Positions 1-11,924 of a DNA stretch of 64,000 bases are shown piece after piece. The position numbers were made by a program, and so were the translations under genes. The DNA is taken from positions 9,038,356 through 9,102,355 of the forward strand of contig NC_090943.1 in assembly GCF_040807025.1 (NCBI RefSeq). Direction: 5' to 3'. The notes beneath the pieces were generated by a model, which did no database searches, was not told the origin of the DNA, and saw only the letters and a program-made list of their open reading frames with translations. Every line of letters begins with the position of its first letter. Within the stretch, counting starts at the first letter, position 1. The stretch comes from Struthio camelus. Taxonomy: Eukaryota; Chordata; Aves; Struthioniformes; Struthionidae.

Positions 1-2150
1 TGCTCTCCTACTCACAAGCACCAAGATGGGTGTAAGTAGTCTGCTGAGAACACAGGCATTAAGACACTTTTATCCAAGTTGTCTGTCCAGATTGCTTGGA
101 AGGACATGGAAGACAAGGGGCATCAGTTTTTGAGCCTCTACCTATGTTTCCTGGGTTTTTCTTGAGAGTGTGCTGGTTTGGGACGTATCTCATCATAGTC
201 TTCAGGAGCTAACAGTGATTAGTCTCTATCTCGTCTCACCCTCTATGAGTCAACAACATTTAGTCATTGTCTCTGTTTCAGATCTGGTTGTCTTGAGAAA
301 TTGCAGGTAGGTGCGCGCTAGGCTTTTGATGACCTGCTACTGTAGGTGTCAGCAACATAAGCCAGTTTTATAGCCCTTTTCCTGCTGATATTTTGCATAC
401 ATGTGCTCACACTCACTCTCCATTCATATCAAAACAAAATATTTTTGTTTCAGATTTCCATAGCCCAAGAAGATTTCTGGTCTTCTATTTTCTAATACGT
501 TATAGGCACTTTAGTACCTGCTGGCAAAAAATGACAGACGCCTTTTATGATTCATAAGTTTTCTCCTTGAATGTCTACCAACCTTCTGATGTTGTACCTC
601 AGTACTTCAGCAATATAGTATGGTAAACTTTCCATTTTCCTGGCCCAGGAGTACAATGAAGACTACAATTCACTTCCTTTGATGCAACTTTTTTCACTGT
701 TATATTCTAACCCGATCTAATCTTCATATTCTATCTATTCTATTGGATTCTGGCGAGCTTTATGGTGTGCCTTCCCATGTTTTCATCCTCCATTGCTCAC
801 CTTACGTTATCTCTTTTTATACAAAACAAACTGGAAAAAAGTTGGAGAGGAAAGGGAAGAGACACTGACCATTGATAGGACAGACAAAAATAAATCTGTT
901 GAGTAATGAAAAAGAGTATTTCTTTCACTTTTAAATAATATTCTAAATAAGCTTTCTATGAGATGTCATTATACTCTTTCACTGACTATCCTGCTACATA
1001 TGTATTAAGGGCTATCTCCTTGGCTAATCAAAACTTTATTGGTTATAATGGTGATGTCAGTTGACATTAGACAAAGATCTTGATCCAGGTTGTATGTGCA
1101 GCATTTACAGTTAGGAGCAACAGTAGACTCTCTCCTGAGATTAGCAGCAGAGTGATCAATGACAAATAGTTAATATGAAGTTCAGTTCCACAAATCCCTG
1201 TTATGAGAAATAAGGATGTTCAGAGGAAAACTGAGCTGTGCAAGAATCAAGTGGACATTTTTAATGAGTTCGTATTAATAAGAGGAAACATTTTCTGCAC
1301 ATAATTCTGCCACAATGCATGTTTTGTACAATATTGAACACTGAAACATAACTTCAAAAGCCACAAAAGGTTTATATCTTCAGTCTTAGATTTTCTTAGT
1401 AAAAGCTGGAGAAAAAATAGTTCATAACAGGAACAAAGAAACTATTCAAACACTTTACCATGAGACCATCAAGATAGTTTGGAAAGTTGTTTCAGAAACA
1501 TTAGAATGATCGTGAAAATCTGTTGGTAATAGTGTAGGAATGTAAGCCTTCAAAGACAGATTAGATCCCTAAAGAGCAACTTCTTCAGCCCTTTCTATTG
1601 ATTAGGACTGTTGTCTTCCATAGCAGACCTGGCACGAGATCCATTTCCAGATATTATAATTTACATAAAGATAAAATAAGTAAATAGTTAAAATGCATTC
1701 CATATTGCATTCCATATGATTCTGCATGTCCTTGGCACATCTCTTGTACCCTTATAGCCTAAAAAAAAAAAAAAAAAAAAAGGAAAAAGCTTAAGAACAG
1801 AGATATCTGCTAGACCTATAGGAAAGTTCCATTTTGCAGAACTGTTGAATCTTAATAAAATCTTATCATTCAGGAAAACAGGTAAAGGAAAAAATTGATC
1901 CAAAGGAGACACACCAATGTGGGAAAATTAATGTAAAGGTTCTAATTTCCATAATCTCTTCAGTCACAGCCCTGTCTTCGGTCAATTGCCTTGTTCACTG
2001 AGGAAGGAATTAGTACTTGATTACTTACTGTAGGACGCAAAATTCTAAGAAAGGAAAAAACACTTAATGATAAGCTGCATAGCAACTGAAATGTCATGTA
2101 GGAAGTTCAAATTTTTTAGTAGTCTAGAAGTTTATTCAAATATGGTTCTA
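1..2150. other. AT-rich upstream flank, nothing recognised
   Basis: This stretch has no exon-like reading frame, repeat family or RNA gene that I can recognise. Stops are dense in all frames. The only distinct element is a run of 21 A at 1761-1781. It lies upstream of the DPP6 promoter at 21.4 kb and could be intergenic or intronic to a longer DPP6 isoform. Confidence 0.6.
1761..1781. repeat. poly-A run (A21)
   Basis: Twenty-one consecutive A bases followed by GG. There are no flanking target-site duplications or recognisable retroposon body next to it, so I call it a mononucleotide repeat rather than a retroposon tail. Confidence 0.9.
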
Positions 2151-2880
2151 CTTCTGGCTGGGAGTGAGGGGCTGGGCATGGCCGACAGCCACGTGGCAGG
2201 ACCCTTTCCCACCCAGATCGGAGCAAGCCAGGCTGTACATGTTGGTCCCTGCTGTGGGTCCAAATGAGGATTTTGTCCTTCCCATGGTGTTAGAGTTAGT
2301 ATGGGGAGCCCTAGCCCTGTATATCCAGGGAGCCAAGGGCTGGGCCCCCACGTTAGCCATGGCCAAAGGGAGCTCCCCACTACCTGCCCTCCATGTGTGG
2401 AACTGATCGAGGAAGAGTTTGTGCTTCACGAGCCCATCAGCCGGCTCTTCTTGTTCACATGGTCTTTTTGGGAAAACTCTTTGGGGATTTCCCTCATGGT
2501 CACCATGTCCATGTTCTTCTGAAGCTGTCATTTTGTTCTGGCTTTCCATTTCCATGGACAGTGTTGCCTGTGTCTTGCAACGCCATGCAAAGCCTGAAGT
2601 TCACCTGGTAATACTGCAGGCTTGTCCCGTCGGGCTGAAGCTGGATGTAGAGGCCTCTCAATGCAGCTCACAGGGCTGGTGTCGGTTTTGCACGTGGTGG
2701 GGGTTACATGGGAGTCCTTGCTGGCCTCATAGAATGGGCCTATAGCGCTCAGGTGTCCTCCAGCTTGTTTACGTCCGCTCCCTCTTTTGGGGCCCTGCTA
2801 CCTGCCCTCAAGGACCTCTCCCCAGCCCAAACATGGCAGGACTTGTTCATCAGCCTTGTAAAGCGTGGGGCCCTTGTAAA
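2150..2880. other. GC-richer unassigned block, possible decayed gene or repeat fragment
   Basis: Base composition rises sharply over the AT-rich flanks. Several overlapping frames stay open for 66-135 codons on both strands, as expected for GC-rich DNA. On the minus strand, readable stretches occur in different frames: one frame at about 2700-2560 gives LYIQLQPDG followed by a YYQVNFRL-like run, and another at about 2520-2440 gives MVTMREIPKEF. This is compatible with a frameshifted old coding sequence, but I could not match it to any family. It may equally be an uncatalogued repeat. It should be considered together with the similar block at 3130-3660, from which it is separated by an AT microsatellite. 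Confidence 0.3.
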
Positions 2881-2978
2881 GTGTTTAATTATTTTCTATT
2901 CATATTTAAACTTTAACTATTCATTTCATTCGGTCTTATTAAATAATGTTTTATGAATTAACACCTACAGTTTTTCTG

Positions 2979-3128
2979 AATATATATATTTATGTATCTT
3001 TATATTTATATATATATATATGCTATGTACACACACACAAATACACATACATACATTATATCTATGAATAAATAAATATATATGTTATGCATATGCATAC
3101 AATCCTTTATATTCATGCATATATTTTG
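2979..3128. repeat. AT/AC-rich microsatellite
   Basis: Impure (TA)n, (ATTT)n, (CA)n and (CATA)n tracts run through this interval, including an uninterrupted TA tract near 3008-3021 and an ACACACAC tract near 3031. The minus-strand reading frame over it (MYVCVFVCVYIAYIYI-like) is a translation of the repeat, not a gene. Confidence 0.85.
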
Positions 3129-3129
3129 T

Positions 3130-3660
3130 ATACAAGGTCTTCCTGGTCCAAAGAAAATGAGCAATCCATCAGAGGGTGCTCCAAGATCAAGTGGGTATGA
3201 TGCTTTCAAAAAATGGCACCTAGACCATCACAGAGCAGTATGAAAAGACCTGGCGCATCATGTCATAAATGGCGGCCTCCGTGTATGTGGTGGGCAGGGG
3301 CATCCTGTTCTGAGGTACTTCCAGCTAAACTGGTCCTGCCAGCAAATCACAGGCAGTCTGTGAACACGTAGGGTGTGATATTTTACAAAATGGTGACCCC
3401 CAGGGCAGAAAGAGGGGGAGCACACAGCCCATGTGACCTGGAGGGGTGAGACTTCTGGAGCAAGTGAGACACGTGTTTGCCAGGAGGGACCAGGCTTCTG
3501 TCATAAGTTGGGACGTGGCAGCTGCGGCATCTTCTGCTGGATGAAAGTTGTCCTTGTATTAGTGCTGTTGTCTCAGTTCTCAGGCCACCTGAGCTATAAG
3601 TGCAATTTAAACAAGTTGAAGGGAAGCAGATGTTTTCAAAGATGATTCATCTATTTTAGA
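3130..3660. other. second GC-richer unassigned block
   Basis: This continues the compositional island seen at 2150-2880 on the other side of the AT microsatellite. A minus-strand frame over about 3290-3200 reads PLPTTYTEAAIYDMMRQVF and then meets a stop. A plus-strand frame at 3433-3645 is open for 70 codons. No frame remains open across the block and I recognise no domain. It could be a degenerate pseudogene or an old repeat. Confidence 0.25.
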
Positions 3661-6380
3661 CGTCTCTTTCTGGGTGAGAAGATCATGTCTTGGAGTCCAT
3701 TGAACAATAGGTCAGATCTGCATTGACTGGAAAGGGAGCCTTGAGTGAAACTTGGAGGTAGACATCTCCACTGTAGCTACTTAAAGCTGGTCGGATGAAT
3801 CCCTTTCAAAATGCTAGTCCTAGCAAATTCAGTTAGTCTGAGCCCCAGCTTTTTGACTCAAGCCGTGTATGAAAGGTGATGTGCCTTAAATTGACAATTT
3901 GGGATTCCTCTGCTTACATTTTAGTAATATTACTGTCAATAGAAAGATTTTTTTTCATTTCATTAAGCAGTTGAATACCTGCTGTGCATATTTTGGGGAG
4001 AAGAGCAGTTGAGTATTTCAGCAGTATAAATCAGTTTAATCACATTTCTTATCCTAGTGTATGGAGTGGCTACAACAAAAAACTTAGCTGACCGTCTTTC
4101 TTCAGCTGTCAGCTCCTCTGAAGCCACGGAGAGATTTCTGTCCTTTAGAAAGAGCTCTGCACCTACTGAACGTCTAAAGCAATTCAGGAACCTGTCATAA
4201 GCTTTCCTTGTGACAGTTGTGAGTGAGGTGTCACTACAGAGGGGAAGGAAGACAACTTACTTTGCTGTTTTAGTATGGATGTAATCAGCATCATTACCCA
4301 AGGGAATTGAGCTGTAAATCTAATGTCAACTTCAAGGTTACTATCATCCAGATCATTATGTAGGAAGAGCTGGGTTCACGGTGATGAGGCAGTTTGACTT
4401 ACTGCTTGTTGTGCTTTTGATTATGTAGTCCCGTGACTACATGAGCTGTTACTTTGGTGGCCATTTCCTACCTGTGCCCCTTATGAAAGTGATTTGAGGA
4501 CTGCACAGAAAGTCAACACAAAGTCAGAAGAGAGGCCGACGTGTACTATTTGGGGCCACAGTGTTAAACTGCAGTGCTCCTTGACCAGCATCCTTAATTC
4601 TAACTCCAAAGCACTACAGCAGTGTGAAGGAGAGGGTGGGTTTCCTCTCCAGCATGGCCCGTGTGCAGAGGCCTTTCTGCATAGTCAGTGGACCCTTCTT
4701 TCCATACCTGCGCATGATGAGATTTAGCTGGTGATAGGCAAAGCTGTGACCAAGGTCAGAGTAATTTGAGTCCCTGAACTCCATCGCTTCATTCCTTTTG
4801 CTCTGCCACCTCTTTCAAAGGACGATCTTCTCCTTCTTGGGCACCTTCAAGTTTCTTGGAAAGAGAGAGAGGTCTGAAATCACAGATACTCCTTTCTTTC
4901 CCTTCTCCATCTGTCTGCTAGTGTTTGGGTGTGTGTCTTTCCACCTCTCCTTTTCTGTTCCTACAGTTCTTAGGGCAGAGCCCATCTTAGCCTTTTCTCA
5001 GTAACCTTAGAGCTACCACAGCCTGTCCACACCACCACAGCAAAGGGAATGGCTACAGAAGCCACTGGTGTAATGGAAGCTTAGGTAAGCAGAGTATGCG
5101 AATTGCTTACCGAACAAAATAAAGACGAAGCAATACCCTTAAAGGTATCAAATTAAAATGCTATGTGGCCTCACACTTTCTCACAGCTCCATGCACAGCG
5201 TTATGGCCATCCTTAGTTATGTGACCTCAATGCCTAGTCATATACCACTTGATTCCGTGGGGCATTGTCTTTCACATTTTAGACTTCTTCAATGGTCCTT
5301 TGTGTGTCTCCTTCCCTTCTTTACACTTTCTCCTACCTCCCAGCACTGTGGACTGATGACAGATGTCTTGACCCTTCTCTGACAGTGTTTGGGATTGCCT
5401 CATGCATGGCTCAAAAAAAGGTCCTGACTGTTGTCCCCATACACAAAAACTTTAAGCACAAGCTTAACTGTGGGAACCAGGTAGGGATATAGATACTTGT
5501 TAAAACTGAGTATACCCCGAGTTCCTTGCTACATGATGAATTGCCATCAGTTATATTGGAAAGGTGGTATATCTGAAAGAGCAGAGGTGTTTCTTTGGCA
5601 TTGCTATTTCCAAAAACTGCATTCACTTTCTCACACCTCGACTTACAAGCCTAAAGCTACAATTTTATAAGCATCATTCTAGTGAAAGCAAGACATTCAT
5701 CACAAAGAGATGTTACAGTCAGTAGCCCAATATTTATCATAATAAACAACACTAAGGCACTTTACTGAACATAGGCTCTGAGTGGATGTAATTACAAAGA
5801 ATACAGGACACAAGTAGGATCCTACTGTGGAACACAGAGTTTTACATCAGATATCAAAACACAAGACTGAATAAAATAATTAAAAAGAAATCTGATGTTG
5901 TTAGCAGAGTTAGCAGATGTGAGTAAAAGGTCATTTTTTTTCCTCAAGACTGCTGAATGTGCTTGTGTTATAGGTACATGGTTGCATGGGCTTCATCATT
6001 TTAGTTGGACTGAAGCATCTTGAAATTCCTGTGAGAAAGGACAGTCTCATCATCCCTTCATCTTTTCCATTAGGAAAAATAGATCTTAAAGGCCTATGGG
6101 ACACATCTACTTGGTGTCAATGATAAAGCCAGGAATTGCGCTTAGGATCTCTAAATCCTGTTTCACTGTGATTTGTCTCCTGTTCATATCCCACAGATCC
6201 ACAAGAAATGAGAAACAATGTCTCACCAGAAAAACTTTTTCATTTACATTAAGTTTTCTCTTCTCCATTCAATTAATTTGAATATGTCTGTAAAAATACT
6301 GAAAATAATATCTTTAGAATGCAACCTGGTTTATTTTACTACCACATCTCAATCACAGACTGGCAAGGCGGTTCCAAATA
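3661..6380. other. upstream flank, nothing recognised
   Basis: Ordinary AT-rich sequence with no supported exon, RNA gene or repeat family. Short open frames such as those at 4494-4727 and 5158-5382 have no recognisable domain or splice context and fit chance expectation. Confidence 0.5.
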
Positions 6381-6464
6381 TCCCTTCCCCTTCCCCTTCC
6401 CCTTCCCCTTCCCCTTCTTTCCCTTCCTTTCCCTTCCCTTCCTTTCCCTTCCCTTTTTTTTTCC
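6381..6464. repeat. polypyrimidine tract, (TTCCCC)n grading into (TTTCCCTTCCC)n
   Basis: The plus strand is pure C/T for about 84 bases: first about five perfect TTCCCC hexamers (roughly 6384-6416), then a degenerate TTTCCCTTCCC array ending in a T run. The minus strand is the matching GGGGAA purine array. It has mirror symmetry and regularly spaced runs of four G on the minus strand, so triplex (H-DNA) or G-quadruplex/i-motif formation is plausible. The repetitive SPSPSPSPS-like translation across it is an artefact. Confidence 0.92.
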
Positions 6465-7928
6465 TTATCTGAATAGTTCAAAAACGAATACTTATGCTAC
6501 TTGTGACTGAATCTTTGTCTGAACGTGAATTAACCTGTCCCCAATCTGAAAAGCAGTGATTTTGGGATGATCAGGGTGGGCATTAGAAAATCCTCTGTTG
6601 CACTTTCCATAATACTCAGAATAATTTATTTTAGCAATTCCTTGTAATATCACTGGAATAGTAGTAATGATCCCAATAAGATCATTCAAGTAGGATAAAT
6701 TTTCCTCTTATTTTATTCTCGTGTAAACCCACAGGTACAATTTCAGTCAAAGTACTTGAAAGCACTTACTTCTGGGTAACAAAAGTTTTCAGTTTTACAG
6801 AGCTCAGTAAGATATCGGCAGGATCAGATTTCTCTAACTTCATGCCTAGCCTCAATGCGTGTTTATGCACACGGAGGCCTGCAGTCCCACCACTGTGCAG
6901 ACAAACCATGTAAACTGCCGTTTGTATATGATAAGATTTACACACGCTTGTAAATAAACAGCTTGTAAAGGTACTTACGACAATCCGCCAGGACAGCAGG
7001 CCGACCTCTTTACAGGCCTGCACGTTTGCTATGAAATTCAAGTAAGAAAGAGAGTTGGGGAATGGTTTTATACAACCCTTTTTATTATAAATGCCTGACT
7101 TCCTCCACTGTCTTCAGCTACGAGCTGGCTCTGTACATCTCAAGATCTTGGCCTATTAGCTCTGCTCTCTCTGAAGGCAGGTTCATATCCTTCATTTAGG
7201 CTGAAAAATGAAGACAGTGCCTATTTCACTGTACTTTCCAAGTTTATTTTCTATTATATAACACAAGCTAGTAAGCCTAGAAACTGCTTTTGTAGAAAAC
7301 CAGATAATAGCTTCTCCCTAGATTGCTTCTTGGCATGATAACTTTATTTGGTGGTGTCTCATCACAAGACTGATGGAGACATACCTCTTTGCGGAGAATG
7401 GATAATGAGGCGCGGCAAACAGCCCTGCCATAGTTTAATTTGGAATAAAATACACTGTATGCTTACTCACAACATGTGGGACAGCAGAGATATTTGCAAT
7501 GTAACACATTTCCTGCTTTCCTTAATGTTACTTTTTTAGCATACAAACTAACAACCTGTAGCATATACTTATAATTCTTACCTATAATGAGCATGAATGC
7601 CATTTAGACCAATCAGAGCTCACTGAAACGGTGAGAACACAAAAAAATTAGTGAGCTGTGATCTTAACTCTCACAATAAACTATATTTATAACAGTTGTG
7701 ATTTTTTAAATTAAGAATGCACAAGTTTGTGTGAGTTCTAAGGAAGAATTAAGAGTAATTATTGTTGGAGTCAGCTCTATTCTGATAAGGTTCTGTATTT
7801 TTGTGCTAATTATTGGTTTTGCAGTGCCGAACAAATGTGTTCCTATATAGATATATCTTGTACTGAAATCACCATTTGTTGGGAAAGTGCCTAGTATCTC
7901 TTACATTCGTTGCTTTTGACAGGACGAA
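6465..7928. other. upstream flank, nothing recognised
   Basis: AT-rich DNA with scattered stops and no feature I can support. The short minus-strand frame at 6766-7041 shows no family resemblance. Confidence 0.5.
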
Positions 7929-8022
7929 AAGTCTAGTGGTAAGAGTGCTGACCCAGGTCCAGTTTCTCACTTTGCCAAGGACGTCTTTAGAGTTTTGAGC
8001 AAACCTTTTAATCTCCCTGACC
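7929..8022 (+). repeat. MIR-like ancient SINE fragment
   Basis: The order of blocks follows a MIR-type SINE in sense orientation: a tRNA-like A-box region (CTAGTGGTAAGAGTGCTGA), a B-box-like CCAGGTCCAGTTTCTCACTTTGCC, then TTTTGAGCAAACCTTTTAATCTCCCTG, corresponding to the core 'gggcaagtyacttaacctctctg'. Divergence is high, consistent with a very old insertion. The assignment is from memory of the consensus. Confidence 0.4.
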
Positions 8023-8679
8023 CACTAGATCCATGAAGGATTTGAATACTTGGCCTTCAGACTTAGAATTGTCCTTGTGTTGTCCAGCTCTTCTGTACTG
8101 GGGAAAATGGGTGGCTCAGAAGGGAGTTTACAACCTGAATAGGAAGGCACCTGGACCAGCTGACAAGAGATGCATCAAAGAGATGTGTTTCTTAAATCCT
8201 GGCTTCTCCACAGTTCAAGCACTTAATGCATCACCTTCCTCCTTTCTGGATAAAGTCCTGAACTCTCTTCTTTCCTTTATATACAATAGAGACCAACACT
8301 TTCTTACAAAGGATAGACTGCAGTAGTGGCAAGGTTTACGTATCACACATACCCTGCATCTGATAAGTCACTAGCCTCAAGGCACCAACATCACTTTAGC
8401 ATATTAAAACTTTCACTACCCACCTTCCGGAAAGGGTAGTGAGCAAGCCAGTGGCCTGCTATTTCCCCTTTCCTACTGCAACTGAGTGCCTAAACTAACA
8501 GGCACTTGAGTCATATTCTTTGGTCTAGAGGATCTTTATTCAAAAGGGGAGGAGCTGCAGCAGGAATAAATGTGAATAACTTTCTTGCTTCTCATCCCTC
8601 CCTCTCACGAAGAACCTTATACCCATTCCACATTCACCTTTAGTGTGAAGGTACAAGATGCACCAATAATCACCTGTGA

Positions 8680-8730
8680 TAAAGGAGAATTGAACCCAGG
8701 TCCCCCAGAACCTGGCAGAGTGCTTTTACA
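8680..8730 (-). repeat. MIR-like SINE fragment, antisense
   Basis: Contains AATTGAACCCAGGTCCCCC followed by GCAGAGTGCTTTTA. This is the antisense of a tRNA-derived SINE B-box (GGGTTCRAATCC type) and of the segment next to the A-box. It is only about 50 bases, so the family call is tentative. Confidence 0.3.
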
Positions 8731-11700
8731 AGATAGTTATTTCTGAAGGACAGACACCGCATTTTCAACTCAAGTAGGTTTTGAAGGAAAGCAACAACAG
8801 ATGCTTGGATTTTTGCAGACCAGCCTCAGTGAGATGCCTGTCAGCCCATGGGGTGAAAGGTACATGGACAAACCCAGCCTTCTTGGTGATCTCGAGACAG
8901 TTGCTCTAACTCTTTCCACTTGGACAACTTGAAGCATGTTGGGAGTTTTAACATTAAAATTAAATATGAACAGTTTTCCCTACCTCCAGGGTTAGGTGAG
9001 AGGGCAGCTGAGTGGGAGTGTTGAGTCTCTGAGGCTTTTTGCAGATCCATACCTGGGTGTCTCAATTCCCCCTCTCTAACGGGGGAAAATAGTATCTGTG
9101 AGGACAAATACACTGAAAATTAAAAGGTGTGTAGTTAGATGTGTTGGTAACTGGAGCCTTAGCTGGACAGAATCAGATGCTAGGTAAATCTATTTGCAGA
9201 GAAAATCCATAGGGCAAACCAAATGAAAACCATGAGGAAAACGCAATTGGAAGGCAGAAAATTCTGGTCTGCTGCTTCCCAAACTTTATAAAAAGAGCAA
9301 GCCAATTCAACACTCTACTAAAATGGCATTACACTCTTATCAATAAGACTAGACATTCTCTGAAATAGAATATAAAGCCAATGCTTTGATATATCCAAAC
9401 TGCATTTGTACCTATACTTTTTTTAGAAAAGGGTGCAAATCCAGCAAGAAAAATCTGCTGAATTTCAATTTACTGCTGACATAAGAAAAGGGAGTGAATA
9501 TATTCCTTGTCATCTCTCTACTCACGTTTTTATTTTTCTATTCAGAGGTTCCTTAAAGTCATCATATATAACTACATAGTTTAATCTAAAAACAGATTGC
9601 TAGTAAGTTTACCTTTCACTTTCTGTACCCTAACAGACATTTACAGCACAAAAATCTTTCTGTTTAGTTGCAAGCTTCTGCCCCATTCAGTCAAGTTTAT
9701 CGAGTTCACAGAAACGCTGGGCATTGTACTTGAGCTGTCACAGGTAACAGCTAAAAACTGCTTCTCTGTAACATTTGAATGAACAATTTCTTTTTTTATA
9801 TGAAACCTGAAAATTAGTAATATATGAACCGCAATTTAAATTTTATACCTATTCCACAACCCCAAAGGTAAGCCTGAGTAAGAATAAAAACTTTGAGTAG
9901 CTTCTGGAAGTCAAACTGGGTTGGACTTCATCATACATTGAAGAACTGCTTCAGTAATAGGCTAGAATTAACATCATACACTACAAGACTCAGGACACAT
10001 CTGTATCATCATCACTGACCAGGAATTAACATCTTGAGAAGAAATAACGTAGATACTGGCAGACAGGTGCTTGATCCTTCACCATTTTTAGTCTGCTTTG
10101 GTGAAAAACAAGGTCTATGTGATCATACAGGGCATATGTCTCAGTGCACATGCCTCTACTTATATATATGTTTTGATCTGTTCCTCCCTAATGACTTTTG
10201 AAAGAACTGTCTATTTTTAACCGCATTCAATGCAGAGTTAATAGTCTCAGAGTTATTATATGATTCATGAAAATAGCCTGGGGGAGGAGGAAGTGAGACC
10301 ACTGTAATGCCTCAGTGTGAAGCAGCCCTTATTAGAGAACCCAAATAGAGGACAGCTGTGATGAACATCTCAGCTGGAACAAATGTTTCAGCTGAGTCTT
10401 GCCCTACTTTAGAGAGCAAAACCCTCCCTTCCTGAGATGTGTGTTTTTTTTTTTTTTTTATTATTGGTTGTGTGATGTTCTCTCTGATTCCCTCCTCCCC
10501 CTTTTTTCTCCTCCTATTAGTAAACTTTTATATGTTATTTGTGTTGCTTGCTATGTGAGAAATAATTTTTTTTAAATTTAGTCTGGAAGTGCTGAAACAT
10601 AATGTCCTCTTCAAGGACAAAAGTCAACTGTGGAAAAAAAGTTGTTCTGGAGGTATGTTCACGTGAGAGGTTTTCTCAGTAAGACTTGTTTTGTTTTTTT
10701 TTTTTTTGGTCTCAGCAGGTGTGTGTGTTTTTTCTTTTTCACTGTGAATTTTGTAGGTGGTCTTCTGAGCTTAGTTCAAGATCTCTGTTTTTAAGAACTT
10801 GGTGTGGGCCCTCAGAGCATAGAATGGGGAGGTCTTTTTAATTTTTGCGGTCAATATTTCAAAACAAATAGTCCAAGCAGCTGCATTACACTAAGGAAAT
10901 GTATTTGCTGAGTCATTCTTTATAGTCTGTGACTCTAAAACTTATGTTAACTGTGCTGCAAAATGATTCAGCTGAAAGCTTGCAGCATCTGGATGTTCTG
11001 TGGATCACATCTGTGCTGGGTAAAGCATATATGTAAATCCTCACTCATCCTTTAGTTTCTGATACCGTTCCATAAACTCATTCCCAAAAAGGCCTTATCA
11101 GAAATTTGGCCTATAAATAATGGAAGACTAGAAACAGTGATTTTTTTTTTTTTTAAATAACAAGTGGAACTTAGTTCTCTTGCAACAAATAAGAGTACAT
11201 TTGCAATGATTACTATTGATGGATGTTGTTTCTGTCTAACTTTTATTGAGGAAAATGAGTTTTGTATCGGTAACAATTATCTTAACATACCTCCAAATCA
11301 GTCCTGCACTGATTAATTCACAATGTAACATGTTAGCAAAAGCACTATGGTGTCTTAAGTTCTCTGTCAGATTAAGAGTATGTATGTGTTGCTATAGAAC
11401 CATCCATGTGTAGGTCTTGACTCTAATGCTACGGTTGACTTATTCAAAATGAAATAAAATAAAAAACAAAAACCTTTCATTAGAAGACTCAACTTCATTT
11501 CCCCCTCCCCTTCCCAGATAGACTGTAATTAACACAGACCACATTCCTTATGAGGTTTTGCAACTCTAAGTATACAAACTACATGGTATTTGGGGTTTAA
11601 AAGACTGGACGGCATCCCTTTCATTAGAATTAATACTTGTATTGTAAGCTTTTTTGTATTATTGTGATATTCTTTTGAGCTCCCATAAAATTTCATAATG

Positions 11701-11914
11701 CAAGTTATTCCTCATTGATTTTTTCATATGGGGGAAACCTAGACAGCATTTATGTTTCAAAGTAGCTGGCTGTTAGGTATTGATCCACTTGAGTTAGTGA
11801 GCCTTCTCATCAAGTTTTGTATAAGCTCCTATCTGATTTGCACTCTTATTTAAGTCTGTATAAGAGAATTTCTTTCTGTAAACAGTTTGATAAAGATATC
11901 AGAAATAACCTCGA

Positions 11915-11924
11915 GGGGGGGGGG
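11915..11924. repeat. G10 mononucleotide run
   Basis: Ten consecutive G in an AT-rich setting (CTCGA-G10-AATC). Likely length-polymorphic and prone to sequencing error. Confidence 0.85.

Noticed and set aside
3006..3209. Tyr/Ile/Val-rich small protein on minus
   Set aside because: Translation of the AT/AC microsatellite.
3147..3210. FKKWHLDHHR-like peptide in a plus frame, reminiscent of the His-box of sphingolipid desaturases
   Set aside because: Only the short FKK.H.DHHR core matches; the flanking residues do not, and the frame hits a stop right after. Coincidence is the simpler reading.
6218..6510. Proline/serine- or phenylalanine-repeat proteins
   Set aside because: They are translations of the TTCCCC microsatellite.
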